Source: Symsagittifera roscoffensis
Taxonomy: Eukaryota; Xenacoelomorpha; Acoela; Convolutidae
DNA length: 64,000 nt
Direction of reading: 5' to 3'
Assembly (NCBI RefSeq): GCF_963678635.1
Contig: NC_087070.1
Coordinates: 3,043,157-3,107,156, forward strand
Under the pieces are notes generated by a model. The model was not told where the DNA came from. It was given only the letters and a program-made list of their open reading frames with translations, and searched no databases. Made by a program: the position numbers and the translations under genes. Below are positions 1 through 9,200 of the stretch, in pieces (the stretch's first letter is position 1; each line of letters starts with the position of its first letter).

Positions 1-2
1 TC

Positions 3-3000
3 ATGAGCTTCCTAGGGTTTGCCAATTACTACCGAGAATTCATAAAAGGATACGCGGACAAGGTGTACCCGATGCAGAAGCTGATGCGCAACAAAGGGAA
101 AAAGTTCGAATGGAACGATGAGGCACAAGTTGCTTTCGAGAACATAAAGCGGGAACTGTGCGAAGCGCCAGTGCTGGGCATGCCTACAGAAAAGGGCATG
201 TATGTTCTTGACACAGACGCATCGGTGGTGGCCATCTCAGGAATATTGCATCAAGAGCAAGAATGGAACGGAAGAACAGTTCTCCGTCCCATTGCATACG
301 GCAGCAAAGTCTTGAGTGACACAGAGATGAAATATGGCGCACCAAAAGCAGAAATGTTTGCAGTAGTTACCTTCGTAGAGAAGTACCGTGCATACTTGGG
401 GAGCGCTCCCTTCAAGTTACGCGTGGACAACAGAGCGTTATCCTGGTTGAAGACCTACTCGATGGATCAGAGTTATATTGGTAGATGGATAGTAAGACTG
501 GATGGCTACCATATGATAATCGAACACAGGATGCGTGATAAACATCAGAATGCTGACAGTCTCAGCAAGAAAACTGAGTTCTATGAAAGATTGGAGCAGA
601 AGCAGGCCAATCAGGCGGAAGTAAAGGAGGGATTCTCCTTTCTGGACAAAGAAATTTATGAAGCGCTTCCCTTAACGAGATGGTTGGATAAGTCTGGACA
701 TCCAATTCCGGGGCATCCTGAGTTACCTGTAGAGAAAGCAGCCGAGATAAAGATCCTGTCAAGGGAGGACCCGGTCCCCTTGGATTTGTTGCTGCGCTCG
801 AACCTGGTCCAGCAAGAACTCTCTCGCATGAATATAAACAGCCTCTCATTATTGGATAAAACGGTGCAAGTCACACCACAAGTGATGCGGATACTGGGTG
901 GATTGTTAGAAAGAGAAGTGACCAGAGATGACCCCGAGTGGACAGCAGCAGTGGCATCGCTAACAGTCAGTGAGAAAGTGAAGATCATGCCGTCCAGACA
1001 ACAGCACGAAGAGAACAAGAGGGATTGTAGGACAATAGTTCAGCAACTAGTATCCTCAATACCCCAGGAGATTTTAACCAGTACTTCTTACGGACAGAAA
1101 GGACAGGAGAGCGGCAAGCAAAAGAAAACTGTCACCTTTGTAGACCGGGAAAAAGAGGGTGAAGAGGTAGAACAAAATCTGCTGCAAGACTATTTGTCCG
1201 GGGAGAAGGATGAGGAGAAAAACCAGCGATCACAAGATCAACACCCGGGACAAGGAAATTTGTCCGGGGAGTCCGAGATAGACGAGAAAATTCCTGATGA
1301 GAAACAGGACCTAGAGAACAAAGTTTTGTCCGGGGAGTTCAGATGGATGCGAAGGAAATACGGACATGATCTGGAGGAGCGTGCAGTCTCCAGCACAACA
1401 CCTTCGACGGATGATAAGTCAGAAAGCTCGAGAATGAACACCTATTCAGACAGGGATTCGACCTCGGGATCAGAACTGTCAGAACTGGCGATACACACGC
1501 TACTAGTGGAAACTCGGGCGAGAAACCTGGACAGAGAGGTGTACCAGGATCCTGACAGTGATCGCTACCTAATACCAAGCGAAAGAGTCTTTGACAACGC
1601 AGCGGATGACTTAGAAACGATAGCGGTATCGAAACGTTCGATAAGCCTGTTGCCGCAGAAAGAGGTAGTCAGGACTGATCTTCAGCCGTTTCAACAAGAA
1701 ACACAACCGTTGGCGAAGATTTGGTGCGTTAAGATGGAAGAAGACACACATCAGCCCAACGAGCTGAACAGTCAGATGAGAGTCATGAAGACGTACTTGA
1801 AGGCGAGATACAGACTCTCGGACCTTCTAAGGGCGCAGAGAAATGATCGCATGACAAGCAACCTAAAAAGGTGGATAGAAAACGGTGCACCTGACAAAGG
1901 TGACCTGGAAGAAGACAGCTATAGGATCCTGAGACAATACTTCATGCAGAAGGAGGGGAGATTATATCTGAACAAGGACGGGATCGTGGCTTGCAGGAGA
2001 AGAGAAGAAGACAAGGTCTTATACAAATATAACGCGATAGTGTTGCCGCAACTCTATCAGACAGAACTATTATTCAGGTCGCATGATCAGATGGGCCATC
2101 AAGGGATCGACAAAGTGTATCAGAGGATCCTGAAGCGCTTTGAGTGGCCTGGGATGAAAAAGGCATGCGAGAAATGGGTGACAGCATGTCTGTCATGCCA
2201 ACAGGTCAAGGATCCTAGGAAGTTGCGATTTCCTTTACAATCAATTGAGTCGTCTGAATTCAACGAGGTGGTGCAGATAGATCACCAGAAGATATGCATG
2301 ACAGACAGCGGTTACAACCAAGTCTTGGTCATGATAGATCACTTCACGAAGTATGCAGAGGCCGTGCCCTGCATAACTGCCTCGGCGGAAGAGACATGCG
2401 ACCACCTGATCAATACGTGGATAGCAAGACACGGATGTCCAATGACGTTTCAATCGGACAATGGAACGGCTTTCGTAGGCGAGCTTACGAAAGAGCTTAT
2501 GAGACGGTCACAAGTCGCTCAGGCTCACTCCACGACATACCACCCTCAGACGAATGGCTTAGTGGAAAGACAGAATAGGACGTTAGTGTCGATGCTGAGG
2601 GTATATTGTTCCAGGTACATGACCGATTGGGACAGATACCTTCCACAGGTGATGGGAGCTTATAACAGCACGCAACACTCCACCACTGGGGTCAGTCCAC
2701 ACATGATGCTGACGGGACACGAGAAGTCTTTACCCTTGACATTCTTCTACCCAGAATATGAGGGGAAGAAAACATCTCCACAGGTTTACGTGAGGGATGT
2801 GATCAGACGTCAACAGGAGTTGAACGATCTGTGTAGACGAAATACTCAGCAAGCACAGGCAAGGCAGAGGAAAAGATTCGACAAGAAAGCAGCTGGTGCA
2901 AAGGCTTACTCGGTGGGAGACTACGTATGGGTATTTCAGAACGTTATACCACCGAAAGGGACAAAAAAGCTTCTGAAGAAGTGGAGGGGACCCTTCATGA

Positions 3001-3596
3001 TTACAGAGGTGCACCAAGAGGGACGCTTTTATAGACTGAGTACTGGCCGAGCCGCCCACTACGAAAACATCAAGCCACACAATTCATCGACAGAAGACTG
3101 GTGTGTACCTGCAGACATGGAAGAAGGGGATTATCTAATGATGGATCCTGCCTGTGAGGTCAATGAAAAAGGCACCAGGCAGAAGAACGATGGAAACGAA
3201 ATCGTAGAGGATGGTACAGATACACCGCTGGACCTGGATCCAAACGAACAGATCGAAGCGGACGATGAGACCTTACCCTACGCAGAGGAAGATTGGCAGG
3301 ATCCCGAACAGACAGAGATTCCCAAGAACATGGAACCAGATCTTCCGTTCACGATGCAGACTCGTCAGAAAGACGGGATGAGACCAAGAAAGAAATACAA
3401 TCCTTACGGTGACGACTTTGTAGTGGATAGGATAGATCTAAAGAAAATAGTGGAGGAAGTAGTGGGTTTAGAGGAAATAACCGTGTCACAAGACATTGAC
3501 ATAGTCGATGATCACAACGATGAGTGGGTTGACGACTGGTCGAAACCCGAGTGGAGTTCGACGATGAGCAACAGCAGTCAAATGAACAAGACCTGA
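3..3596 (+). CDS. pol: Ty3-type retroelement Pol, 3' part: RT end, RNase H, long spacer, integrase
   Basis: This is the C-terminal 1197 residues of a Ty3/gypsy-type polyprotein; the RT palm with its catalytic aspartates lies before the window, so the ATG at position 3 is probably internal. Residues 1-60 are the RT thumb/connection (LGFANYYREFI). RNase H follows with D72 (TDAS), E117 (KAEMFA), D142 (VDNRAL) and D185 (NADSLSKK). Residues about 190-640 are a spacer with no domain I recognise; it is acidic, low in complexity and repeats LSGE three times. The integrase has an H2C2 finger near residues 693-725 (HDQMGHQG to CLSCQ). It has catalytic D (QIDH), D (QSDNG) and E (GLVERQ), with 35 residues between the last two, and a GPY/F module (WRGPF) near residue 995. 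Its roles would be RNA degradation during reverse transcription and cDNA insertion. All visible catalytic residues are intact. The 3' end overlaps the next ORF in the -1 frame. Confidence 0.95.
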   Translation: MSFLGFANYYREFIKGYADKVYPMQKLMRNKGKKFEWNDEAQVAFENIKRELCEAPVLGMPTEKGMYVLDTDASVVAISGILHQEQEWNGRTVLRPIAYGSKVLSDTEMKYGAPKAEMFAVVTFVEKYRAYLGSAPFKLRVDNRALSWLKTYSMDQSYIGRWIVRLDGYHMIIEHRMRDKHQNADSLSKKTEFYERLEQKQANQAEVKEGFSFLDKEIYEALPLTRWLDKSGHPIPGHPELPVEKAAEIKILSREDPVPLDLLLRSNLVQQELSRMNINSLSLLDKTVQVTPQVMRILGGLLEREVTRDDPEWTAAVASLTVSEKVKIMPSRQQHEENKRDCRTIVQQLVSSIPQEILTSTSYGQKGQESGKQKKTVTFVDREKEGEEVEQNLLQDYLSGEKDEEKNQRSQDQHPGQGNLSGESEIDEKIPDEKQDLENKVLSGEFRWMRRKYGHDLEERAVSSTTPSTDDKSESSRMNTYSDRDSTSGSELSELAIHTLLVETRARNLDREVYQDPDSDRYLIPSERVFDNAADDLETIAVSKRSISLLPQKEVVRTDLQPFQQETQPLAKIWCVKMEEDTHQPNELNSQMRVMKTYLKARYRLSDLLRAQRNDRMTSNLKRWIENGAPDKGDLEEDSYRILRQYFMQKEGRLYLNKDGIVACRRREEDKVLYKYNAIVLPQLYQTELLFRSHDQMGHQGIDKVYQRILKRFEWPGMKKACEKWVTACLSCQQVKDPRKLRFPLQSIESSEFNEVVQIDHQKICMTDSGYNQVLVMIDHFTKYAEAVPCITASAEETCDHLINTWIARHGCPMTFQSDNGTAFVGELTKELMRRSQVAQAHSTTYHPQTNGLVERQNRTLVSMLRVYCSRYMTDWDRYLPQVMGAYNSTQHSTTGVSPHMMLTGHEKSLPLTFFYPEYEGKKTSPQVYVRDVIRRQQELNDLCRRNTQQAQARQRKRFDKKAAGAKAYSVGDYVWVFQNVIPPKGTKKLLKKWRGPFMITEVHQEGRFYRLSTGRAAHYENIKPHNSSTEDWCVPADMEEGDYLMMDPACEVNEKGTRQKNDGNEIVEDGTDTPLDLDPNEQIEADDETLPYAEEDWQDPEQTEIPKNMEPDLPFTMQTRQKDGMRPRKKYNPYGDDFVVDRIDLKKIVEEVVGLEEITVSQDIDIVDDHNDEWVDDWSKPEWSSTMSNSSQMNKT

Positions 3597-4123
3597 CGAA
3601 CCTGCGTGTCTTAGAGTGGCTGAACGAAATGACATCAGACCCTAAAAAGACCAGCATTACGATTCAAGACGTAGATCGCGAAAGCGCGAAATACATTAAG
3701 ACCGAACGAGATGATCCTTCCTGGGCTGCCCAGGAAGGACAACTTCTCATTCCAGCTTCTAATCTTGACTTAATACCCGGTATGCGATCGACGGGGACGC
3801 CGATGGATATTTTTGTCCGGGGAGTGGGGGTAGGACTTACCCACACTGAAAACTTGATAATAAAAAAATTAAGAATAGCAAGGGAAACAGGAGAGTTAGA
3901 AGCAGAAACAGGCGAAGAACCTAAGAAACCTGACATAGGCAGGGTGGTTGAGTCATATTTTAACTTACCAAATGAATATTCAAGTAACATAATACTAACA
4001 GACAGTGATTTCATACTCACAAACAGAACATGTGCGGTAGCAATCACCGCAGACATGAGTTTTAGGATTTTAAGAGGGAATATAAAAACGTGGAATTCCT
4101 TTGGAAGCAAAGACCAGGGATAG
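3551..4123 (+). CDS. Post-integrase ORF: linker plus N-terminal half of a macrodomain-like fold
   Basis: The ORF is open in the -1 frame relative to pol and overlaps its last 46 nt. No ATG is available at the overlap (the first usable codon is GTG), so it is probably an extension of Pol reached by frameshift, or a frame broken in this copy. Residues 1-135 are an unrecognised acidic linker. Residues about 145-190 match the start of TARG1-type macrodomains: an Ile-rich strand, then SDF where GDLF is usual, then AVAITADMSF where family members have AHCISEDCRM. The Gly-rich GAGIA loop that binds ADP-ribose phosphates is not preserved. The fold is cut off by the TAG at 4121 and continues in the next ORF. 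The motif TGTCCGGGGAG occurs at 3814-3824. The ORF is clear; the domain name is inferred by eye. Confidence 0.7.
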   Translation: MEFDDEQQQSNEQDLTNLRVLEWLNEMTSDPKKTSITIQDVDRESAKYIKTERDDPSWAAQEGQLLIPASNLDLIPGMRSTGTPMDIFVRGVGVGLTHTENLIIKKLRIARETGELEAETGEEPKKPDIGRVVESYFNLPNEYSSNIILTDSDFILTNRTCAVAITADMSFRILRGNIKTWNSFGSKDQG

Positions 4124-4419
4124 GGGGCGTAGCAGCCTTACCTCCGGCGGTGTCGCAGATACCGGGAAAGTACTTGTGCTTCTTGGTAACGAGGGCGACG
4201 GAGAAGCAGCACGTGGACCCAGAAAATCTAGTCTTGTCTTTGACGAGGCTGAGGGACTTCCTTGTGGAAATGGACGTGAAGGAGCTCTCGCTTCCAGTGT
4301 ACGATCCAAATAGAGGAAGACTGCATCCTCGTGAATTGTACGCGCTTGTACACGTGATATTCTCTGATACGAACATACAAGTATATCTACATAAGAAATA
4401 TTACTTAAGTATAGGCTGA
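4090..4419 (+). CDS. C-terminal half of the macrodomain-like fold
   Basis: This frame is -1 to the preceding ORF and overlaps it by 34 nt. Its recognisable part begins near residue 12 (GIGGVAALPP). It then parallels the second half of TARG1/OARD1-type macrodomains: a KYLCFLVTRA strand where YYLITKK is usual, PENLVLSLTRLRDFL as the helix, KELSLPVYDPNRGRL where the active loop PRIGCGLDRL is expected, and a final VIFSDTNIQVYLH strand. The catalytic Lys and Asp of TARG1 both appear replaced. If the fold is real, hydrolase activity is therefore doubtful and a binding or structural role is more likely. Because the split falls inside one domain, the two ORFs were presumably one protein. The TGA at 4417 is followed by about 400 nt without coding sequence, so this closes the pol-side unit. 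Confidence 0.7.
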   Translation: MEFLWKQRPGIGGVAALPPAVSQIPGKYLCFLVTRATEKQHVDPENLVLSLTRLRDFLVEMDVKELSLPVYDPNRGRLHPRELYALVHVIFSDTNIQVYLHKKYYLSIG

Positions 4420-4814
4420 GTGATGTGCGAGAGGGTGTTAGGCCAAAGACTAAGTTGTGTGTAATATGTGAGAGGTGCGTTATGTTATGTTATGTGTTAG
4501 GTTATTAAGATCATGGGTAAGTAGGGGTTAGTGACCATGAACAACTAAATGACGATCTTGGGAATAGATCCAAAGTTTGGACTGTCCAATCTTAGGTCGA
4601 ATTCCAAAATTTTAGAACCAATTGATTTTAATAAATTTTAGGATAAATATCTTTTTATCTGAACTGTCTTTAAGCAAATTTTAACGATATATATTAAGGT
4701 GAAACTGACAGGTGTGACAGTCGTGATTCCTTTTCTAGATCCTGATTGATCATTTAATTGCTCACTTGAGTCAAAACTTGAAATCGAAATCAAATCAAAC
4801 TTGGAAAGAACAGT
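4420..4814 (+). other. Non-coding spacer between the pol unit and the accessory ORFs
   Basis: No credible ORF is present. The spacer contains a short TTATG run near 4470-4490, a GGACTGTCC 9-mer at 4579, and an AT-rich stretch near 4620-4690. A promoter or splice acceptor for the downstream ORFs would be expected here. I see no textbook acceptor (TTTCAG) and can only call it a spacer. Confidence 0.5.
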
Positions 4815-5738
4815 ATGGACAATTTCAACCTGGATGAATTGATGGACCTGGCAGAGGCATATGTAGGACCGATGGTAGATGTGATCTATCGTCGGCTGAT
4901 CGAACGAGACTTCGCTCTGGAGGACCCAGAGGTGGTCATGTTGCTGACCGCCCTGATTAACATCTTGGGGCACGACAACCGTGGGGACCGCCCCAAGGAA
5001 GTCCTGTTGATGGCAGCATATGGAGAAAGAGGAGTACTAGACCGCCCGAACATGAGAGTGATGAGGTGGAGAAACGGGGCTCTCTCAGGGAGTGACTTGG
5101 CGAATGAGCCTGGGTTGGGAAGTTCTAGGACTTACCAACCAGGTGAGATGCCAATGCCCTCCAAGCCCAAACCTGGGCTGACGAGAATGCATCGGGAGAT
5201 GAACAGCGAGGCGACCTCGTCTGGTTCACCACTGAGAGCAGCTGTGCCACCAAAAGGGGCGAAAGTAACACAGAAGGTTCAGACGAACCAAACCATACAA
5301 GATCTGGACGAGATGAACGATCAGTTGAGAAGTACGAAGAAGGAGTTAGACGATATGACGAAGACCATGCTGGCGATGGAGGAAGACCGGGACATGTGGA
5401 GAAAGTTGTTTGAAGACTGCAACAAAAAGCAGGGTCAAGAGATCGAACGCTTAAGGCAGGAATACAAAGAGCGATCGGAGCAGGTGGCGTTGACGACGTC
5501 CATTGAGAAAGTGATACCTGCAAGGGATATTCCTCGTGGGCAGTCCCCGATGGAGCTCTTGACACCTCGAGAAATGAGTCAAACAACGGAGACACGGCTT
5601 CCAGCAGAGACGAACCGAGTAACAATCCCGGATCCTAGTGACACCTTGGGTGATCCCGTCGTAGAACAGACAGTGAGAAAACTGATAGAGACAGCTGGAG
5701 ATTGGTCGCTAACAAGAATGCACCAGGTTCCGGGGTGA
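4815..5738 (+). CDS. Accessory ORF with central coiled coil (307 aa)
   Basis: The start is a real ATG after an A-rich leader. I do not recognise a family. Residues 1-75 are predicted helical and acidic/hydrophobic. Residues 80-160 are Ser/Pro/Gly-rich linker. Residues about 165-225 are a heptad-like, highly charged stretch (DEMNDQL, KKELDDM, EEDRDMWRKL, EIERLRQEY) typical of a coiled coil. The C-terminus is again linker-like. The stop at 5736 lies inside the next ORF, which is in the -1 frame and open from 5654, giving an overlap of about 85 nt. This resembles the gag/pol layout of retroelements, where a structural protein is extended by frameshifting. A self-assembling, Gag-like or scaffold role is an inference from the coiled coil and position; no capsid or zinc-knuckle motif is visible. 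Confidence 0.75.
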   Translation: MDNFNLDELMDLAEAYVGPMVDVIYRRLIERDFALEDPEVVMLLTALINILGHDNRGDRPKEVLLMAAYGERGVLDRPNMRVMRWRNGALSGSDLANEPGLGSSRTYQPGEMPMPSKPKPGLTRMHREMNSEATSSGSPLRAAVPPKGAKVTQKVQTNQTIQDLDEMNDQLRSTKKELDDMTKTMLAMEEDRDMWRKLFEDCNKKQGQEIERLRQEYKERSEQVALTTSIEKVIPARDIPRGQSPMELLTPREMSQTTETRLPAETNRVTIPDPSDTLGDPVVEQTVRKLIETAGDWSLTRMHQVPG

Positions 5739-6223
5739 CTGCACCCTATGGAACGATTGACGATACGTGCAGAGTACAACTCTCCCAGACAGTAATCAGA
5801 CAAGGGATGAGTAACGTGACACCACTCATGGGGAACTCGAGAATCCCAGAGAGGAAAGTAAGGAAGATGCCAGCGAAGAAAGTGTCTCGTGTAATAGACG
5901 TGCAGAAGAATAATCAATTGAAGTATAATTTCACGGGAGTTCCGGAGACAGATCCGAGAGCCTGCTTCAATCGAGCTACCTGGAGCCCGGCTGTGAACCT
6001 GCAGCAACCACCACTCGGGACATCTCACCTGATATTGGGAGACAGCTTAGTCAGAGTGCTGTCGAATTTGAGGACCTCATGGGTCACCACGGTGATGGCC
6101 TTTGGAGGCGCGACGATTGCCCAATTATATCGCATGGTGGAGCTGATGAATCCAGGGAAGATACCCAATGTGATGATCTTAGTTGGGACGAATGACATCT
6201 CCAGAGGATCAGATGAGCAGTAA
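5654..6223 (+). CDS. SGNH/GDSL hydrolase, N-terminal part, ended by in-frame TAA
   Basis: The frame is open from 5654 after a TGA at 5651, in -1 phase to the coiled-coil ORF. After a basic linker come SGNH-family blocks in order: block I LILGDSLVRVL (Ser nucleophile), block II AFGGATI (Gly), and block III MILVGTNDIS (Asn). The family hydrolyses esters and is known from ORF1 of CR1-type LINEs, where a lipid-related role has been proposed. The TAA at 6221-6223 falls between block III and block V (the Asp-His block), which lies in the same frame just downstream. So this ORF alone lacks the catalytic His. Either the stop is read through, or this copy carries a nonsense mutation. The start is uncertain; no ATG precedes the conserved part closely. 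Confidence 0.8.
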   Translation, partial: SRRRTDSEKTDRDSWRLVANKNAPGSGVTAPYGTIDDTCRVQLSQTVIRQGMSNVTPLMGNSRIPERKVRKMPAKKVSRVIDVQKNNQLKYNFTGVPETDPRACFNRATWSPAVNLQQPPLGTSHLILGDSLVRVLSNLRTSWVTTVMAFGGATIAQLYRMVELMNPGKIPNVMILVGTNDISRGSDEQ

Positions 6224-6238
6224 GCACTGTGGGAAGCA

Positions 6239-9200
6239 ATGATGGTGTGTTTGTTTACTACTCTCTGGCAGAAGTTCAGTTGCGCGGTACTGACCGTTTG
6301 CACGGTGCCAATGAACGCAAGAAGCCTGACAGCATCAGGAAGAAGGCACAACGAGGGAGTCATGAGATGGAACAACATCTTGAGAAACCTAGCAAATCGA
6401 AATGCCGGAAGAATGATCCTCGTGGACATTGAACATGAATTGAGAGCCATGGATCAAGCCAGACTGACCACAGATGGCATCCACTTCGACAGTGTCGAAG
6501 GACAAGCTTGGTTGAATCGAGTCTTTCAAGAACGGTTGGATGAGCTGGAAGCAGAACTCTTTGACACAGGAGTACTGAAGGAAGAGGGAACGGTGAGTGA
6601 TACGGTGATCACCACCTTTGTACCTCCTAACCTGGAAACACGCTTGGGTACGGTCCCAGCCGTCACAAATTACCGGCAACAAAGCTCCGGTGAACCAGGT
6701 CGAAGAACAGACGTACAAGATCGGTTGGGAGAAGCACCGATGAGGAGGACAATTCATCCTAGGAAAAGGATAGGACCTGTCAACCAACCAATCGAGGAAG
6801 TAGCAGGCACATCCAGATCGGACACTAGATCGGAGACGACGAGTACCAGTCGAGAGGAGAGACCGAGCAGAGGCTCATTGATGTGGTCGCGATCCATACC
6901 GTCTCCTTGGCATATATACAAAGAAGAACTAATGAAGCTGGACCTACAGAGAGTGAGCTTCATCGAAGATGCAAGGAGGATGCTGAATGGAGCGACGCTA
7001 TCCGTCAGCAGATTGTACTCGATAACCGGCGTAGACTGGTTGATAGCCGCTAGCATAAATTTCAGCTCCACGACGGCCTTAAAATTTGCCGACTTGGAGG
7101 GACTGCCCTCCAACAACACAATAGGACCTGTGAATGCAAGACCGTTGCAAGATGTGAGATTGAACCATGATGAGAGGAATCGTGAAGAAAGGCCAGGAAG
7201 ATTCCTGACGGCGAGAGCGCCGATTGGACAACACGTGAAGATATTTAGGCAATTGACGACACCACCTGGTCATGTGAAGGAGAGAGTGTACCCAAAACTA
7301 GTGAACCAAGATGGTGATGCCCAGAGATATGGCGGATTGACAGCGATAAAGAAAGATGAGACCATCTTCGCCGCCTACGACAAAGCAGAGATGAGAAAGG
7401 CCAAAATCATGGTAGTAGCGAATTCAGAGTTCGTGTACACCTCTAAGTCTTTGTTTTGGCCGGACGTCATAATGCTGGCCGCAGTTGACCTAGACCTATT
7501 GCAATCAGTGTCATTGGCTATAGGGGTACAAAGGCAGACAGAAATGAACCCGATAACGATTGTGTTTGCTGGCATCAATGACCATCTACACAGTAGAGGT
7601 TTTCTGAGCAGGCTCAGAGATCCTGCAACAGCAGAAAACGCAGTATGGCCAGCGATAAAAGACATCCTGGAGTCAATGGGTGAAGTGGTAGACGCGACAA
7701 AGGAGGGATCATTCAATAAAGTGACGTTGAGAGTAGTATTTGCGTTGTCTCCGGGATATGCATATCTCCCGGATGGACTGAAATTTGTGTATGCAATGGT
7801 AGCCTTACTTTCGGAGGGAAAATATGATGTGATCATATCAGCCCCGAATCGCATGATAGAAATGGAGAACCTGAGGCCACTTAAGGCTGAACTGCCTGCA
7901 GTATGGTCAGATATCTCAAACGCGATGAGAGGGTTCAAGGACCACGCGCTACACATGTTGGTGTTGGACGAAGTGCTGGGGTTGGAACTGTCCAACTTCA
8001 GTCGGCAACTCAAACTGAAACCAGGAATAGATGACGACCATCGAGTGATCACGGCGATGTCCAACGACTTGGGGTTCCGAGCAATGGAAGTGGCGAGTGA
8101 AGACACGAGAAGAAAGAATTCACTGGAGACGAGAGCTCATCTGGAAGCGATGGTGCTGAGAACCAAGCCGGAAGCAAACCAGTGGCTACACAAAAATCCG
8201 AGAGTAGCGGCATTGGGTGCAGATGCTTTTCAGCAAGGCCCAGTAATGATCACTAAGATACACGCCTACTTGTTGAAGGAGGTGAACCTGGCGGAAAATG
8301 CCGGAGAAAAGACAGCTGAGTTCGTGAACAGAATGTGTCAGATTACTCTGGAAACCTTCTGGACCCAGGAAGTGAAAGGACAGGAGGGATTTGAAAGGAC
8401 AGACAGCATGCTAGAAGGGTTGGGAGCCGGATGGACCGCGTCCTTCTTGGCAAAAGTCTACCCGAAAGTCTCGCACTACTTGATAAAGGAATTCCTCCAA
8501 GCGGTAGTGAAAGTATCGATAGTGGAATTAATAGCCCTGTTCGTGACATTTGGAGCGGAGAATTTCGTGAAAGGACAGGTGATACTGCTTACGGATGGAA
8601 TACAGAACCTGCGACTAGATGGACTTCTGACATTGATCGCAATAACCCACGGAAACTTGGGAGGACTGATGAAACTGGCACGTTGTCCAGAGCAGATGAA
8701 AGAGAGAGTGAGGAATCTGGATATGAAGAAATCCACAGACTCGTGGAACAAAATAAGAGACCTGAGACACACTCTTATCCAGTATCTCTTGCAGCAAAAT
8801 CGCTTTGGAACCGGAGAAGACGAGACAATTGAAAGAGAGGAAGATGTTAGACGACATGTTGGAGGCATGCCGCTGTTAACAGATTTGAGCTTAGCTATGA
8901 GAATCGATCCCTTGGCGCTGATCAGAGGAGTCACGGAGTTCGTGACAGTGATCTATGGACCAGCAGTCACCTTTGCGTTCCCTGACGTTAAAGTGGAAGC
9001 ATATAGGAGGTCGGTGTTGCACCTGAACCTCATATCGGCAGTGGACGGTAGTACACTGAACTGGTGTGAGCAGCACGCATTGCGAGAGCTCATGAGTGAA
9101 GATCTGTTATTTGCGAAAATATCGGAGCCAGAGATGACAGTCATCAATTTTGACGATCACTTCTGTGACCGCATGGGAGAAGTAGAAAGAGGGCACATCG

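Noticed and set aside
562-1578. Minus-strand and alternative-frame ORFs over the first pol
   Set aside because: They lie opposite a long frame with intact catalytic motifs and have no recognisable content.
5676-5738. Canonical -1 slippery heptamer in the coiled-coil/SGNH overlap
   Set aside because: An A-rich stretch (AGAAAAC) is present but in the wrong phase; CCG GGG TGA is only a weak possibility.
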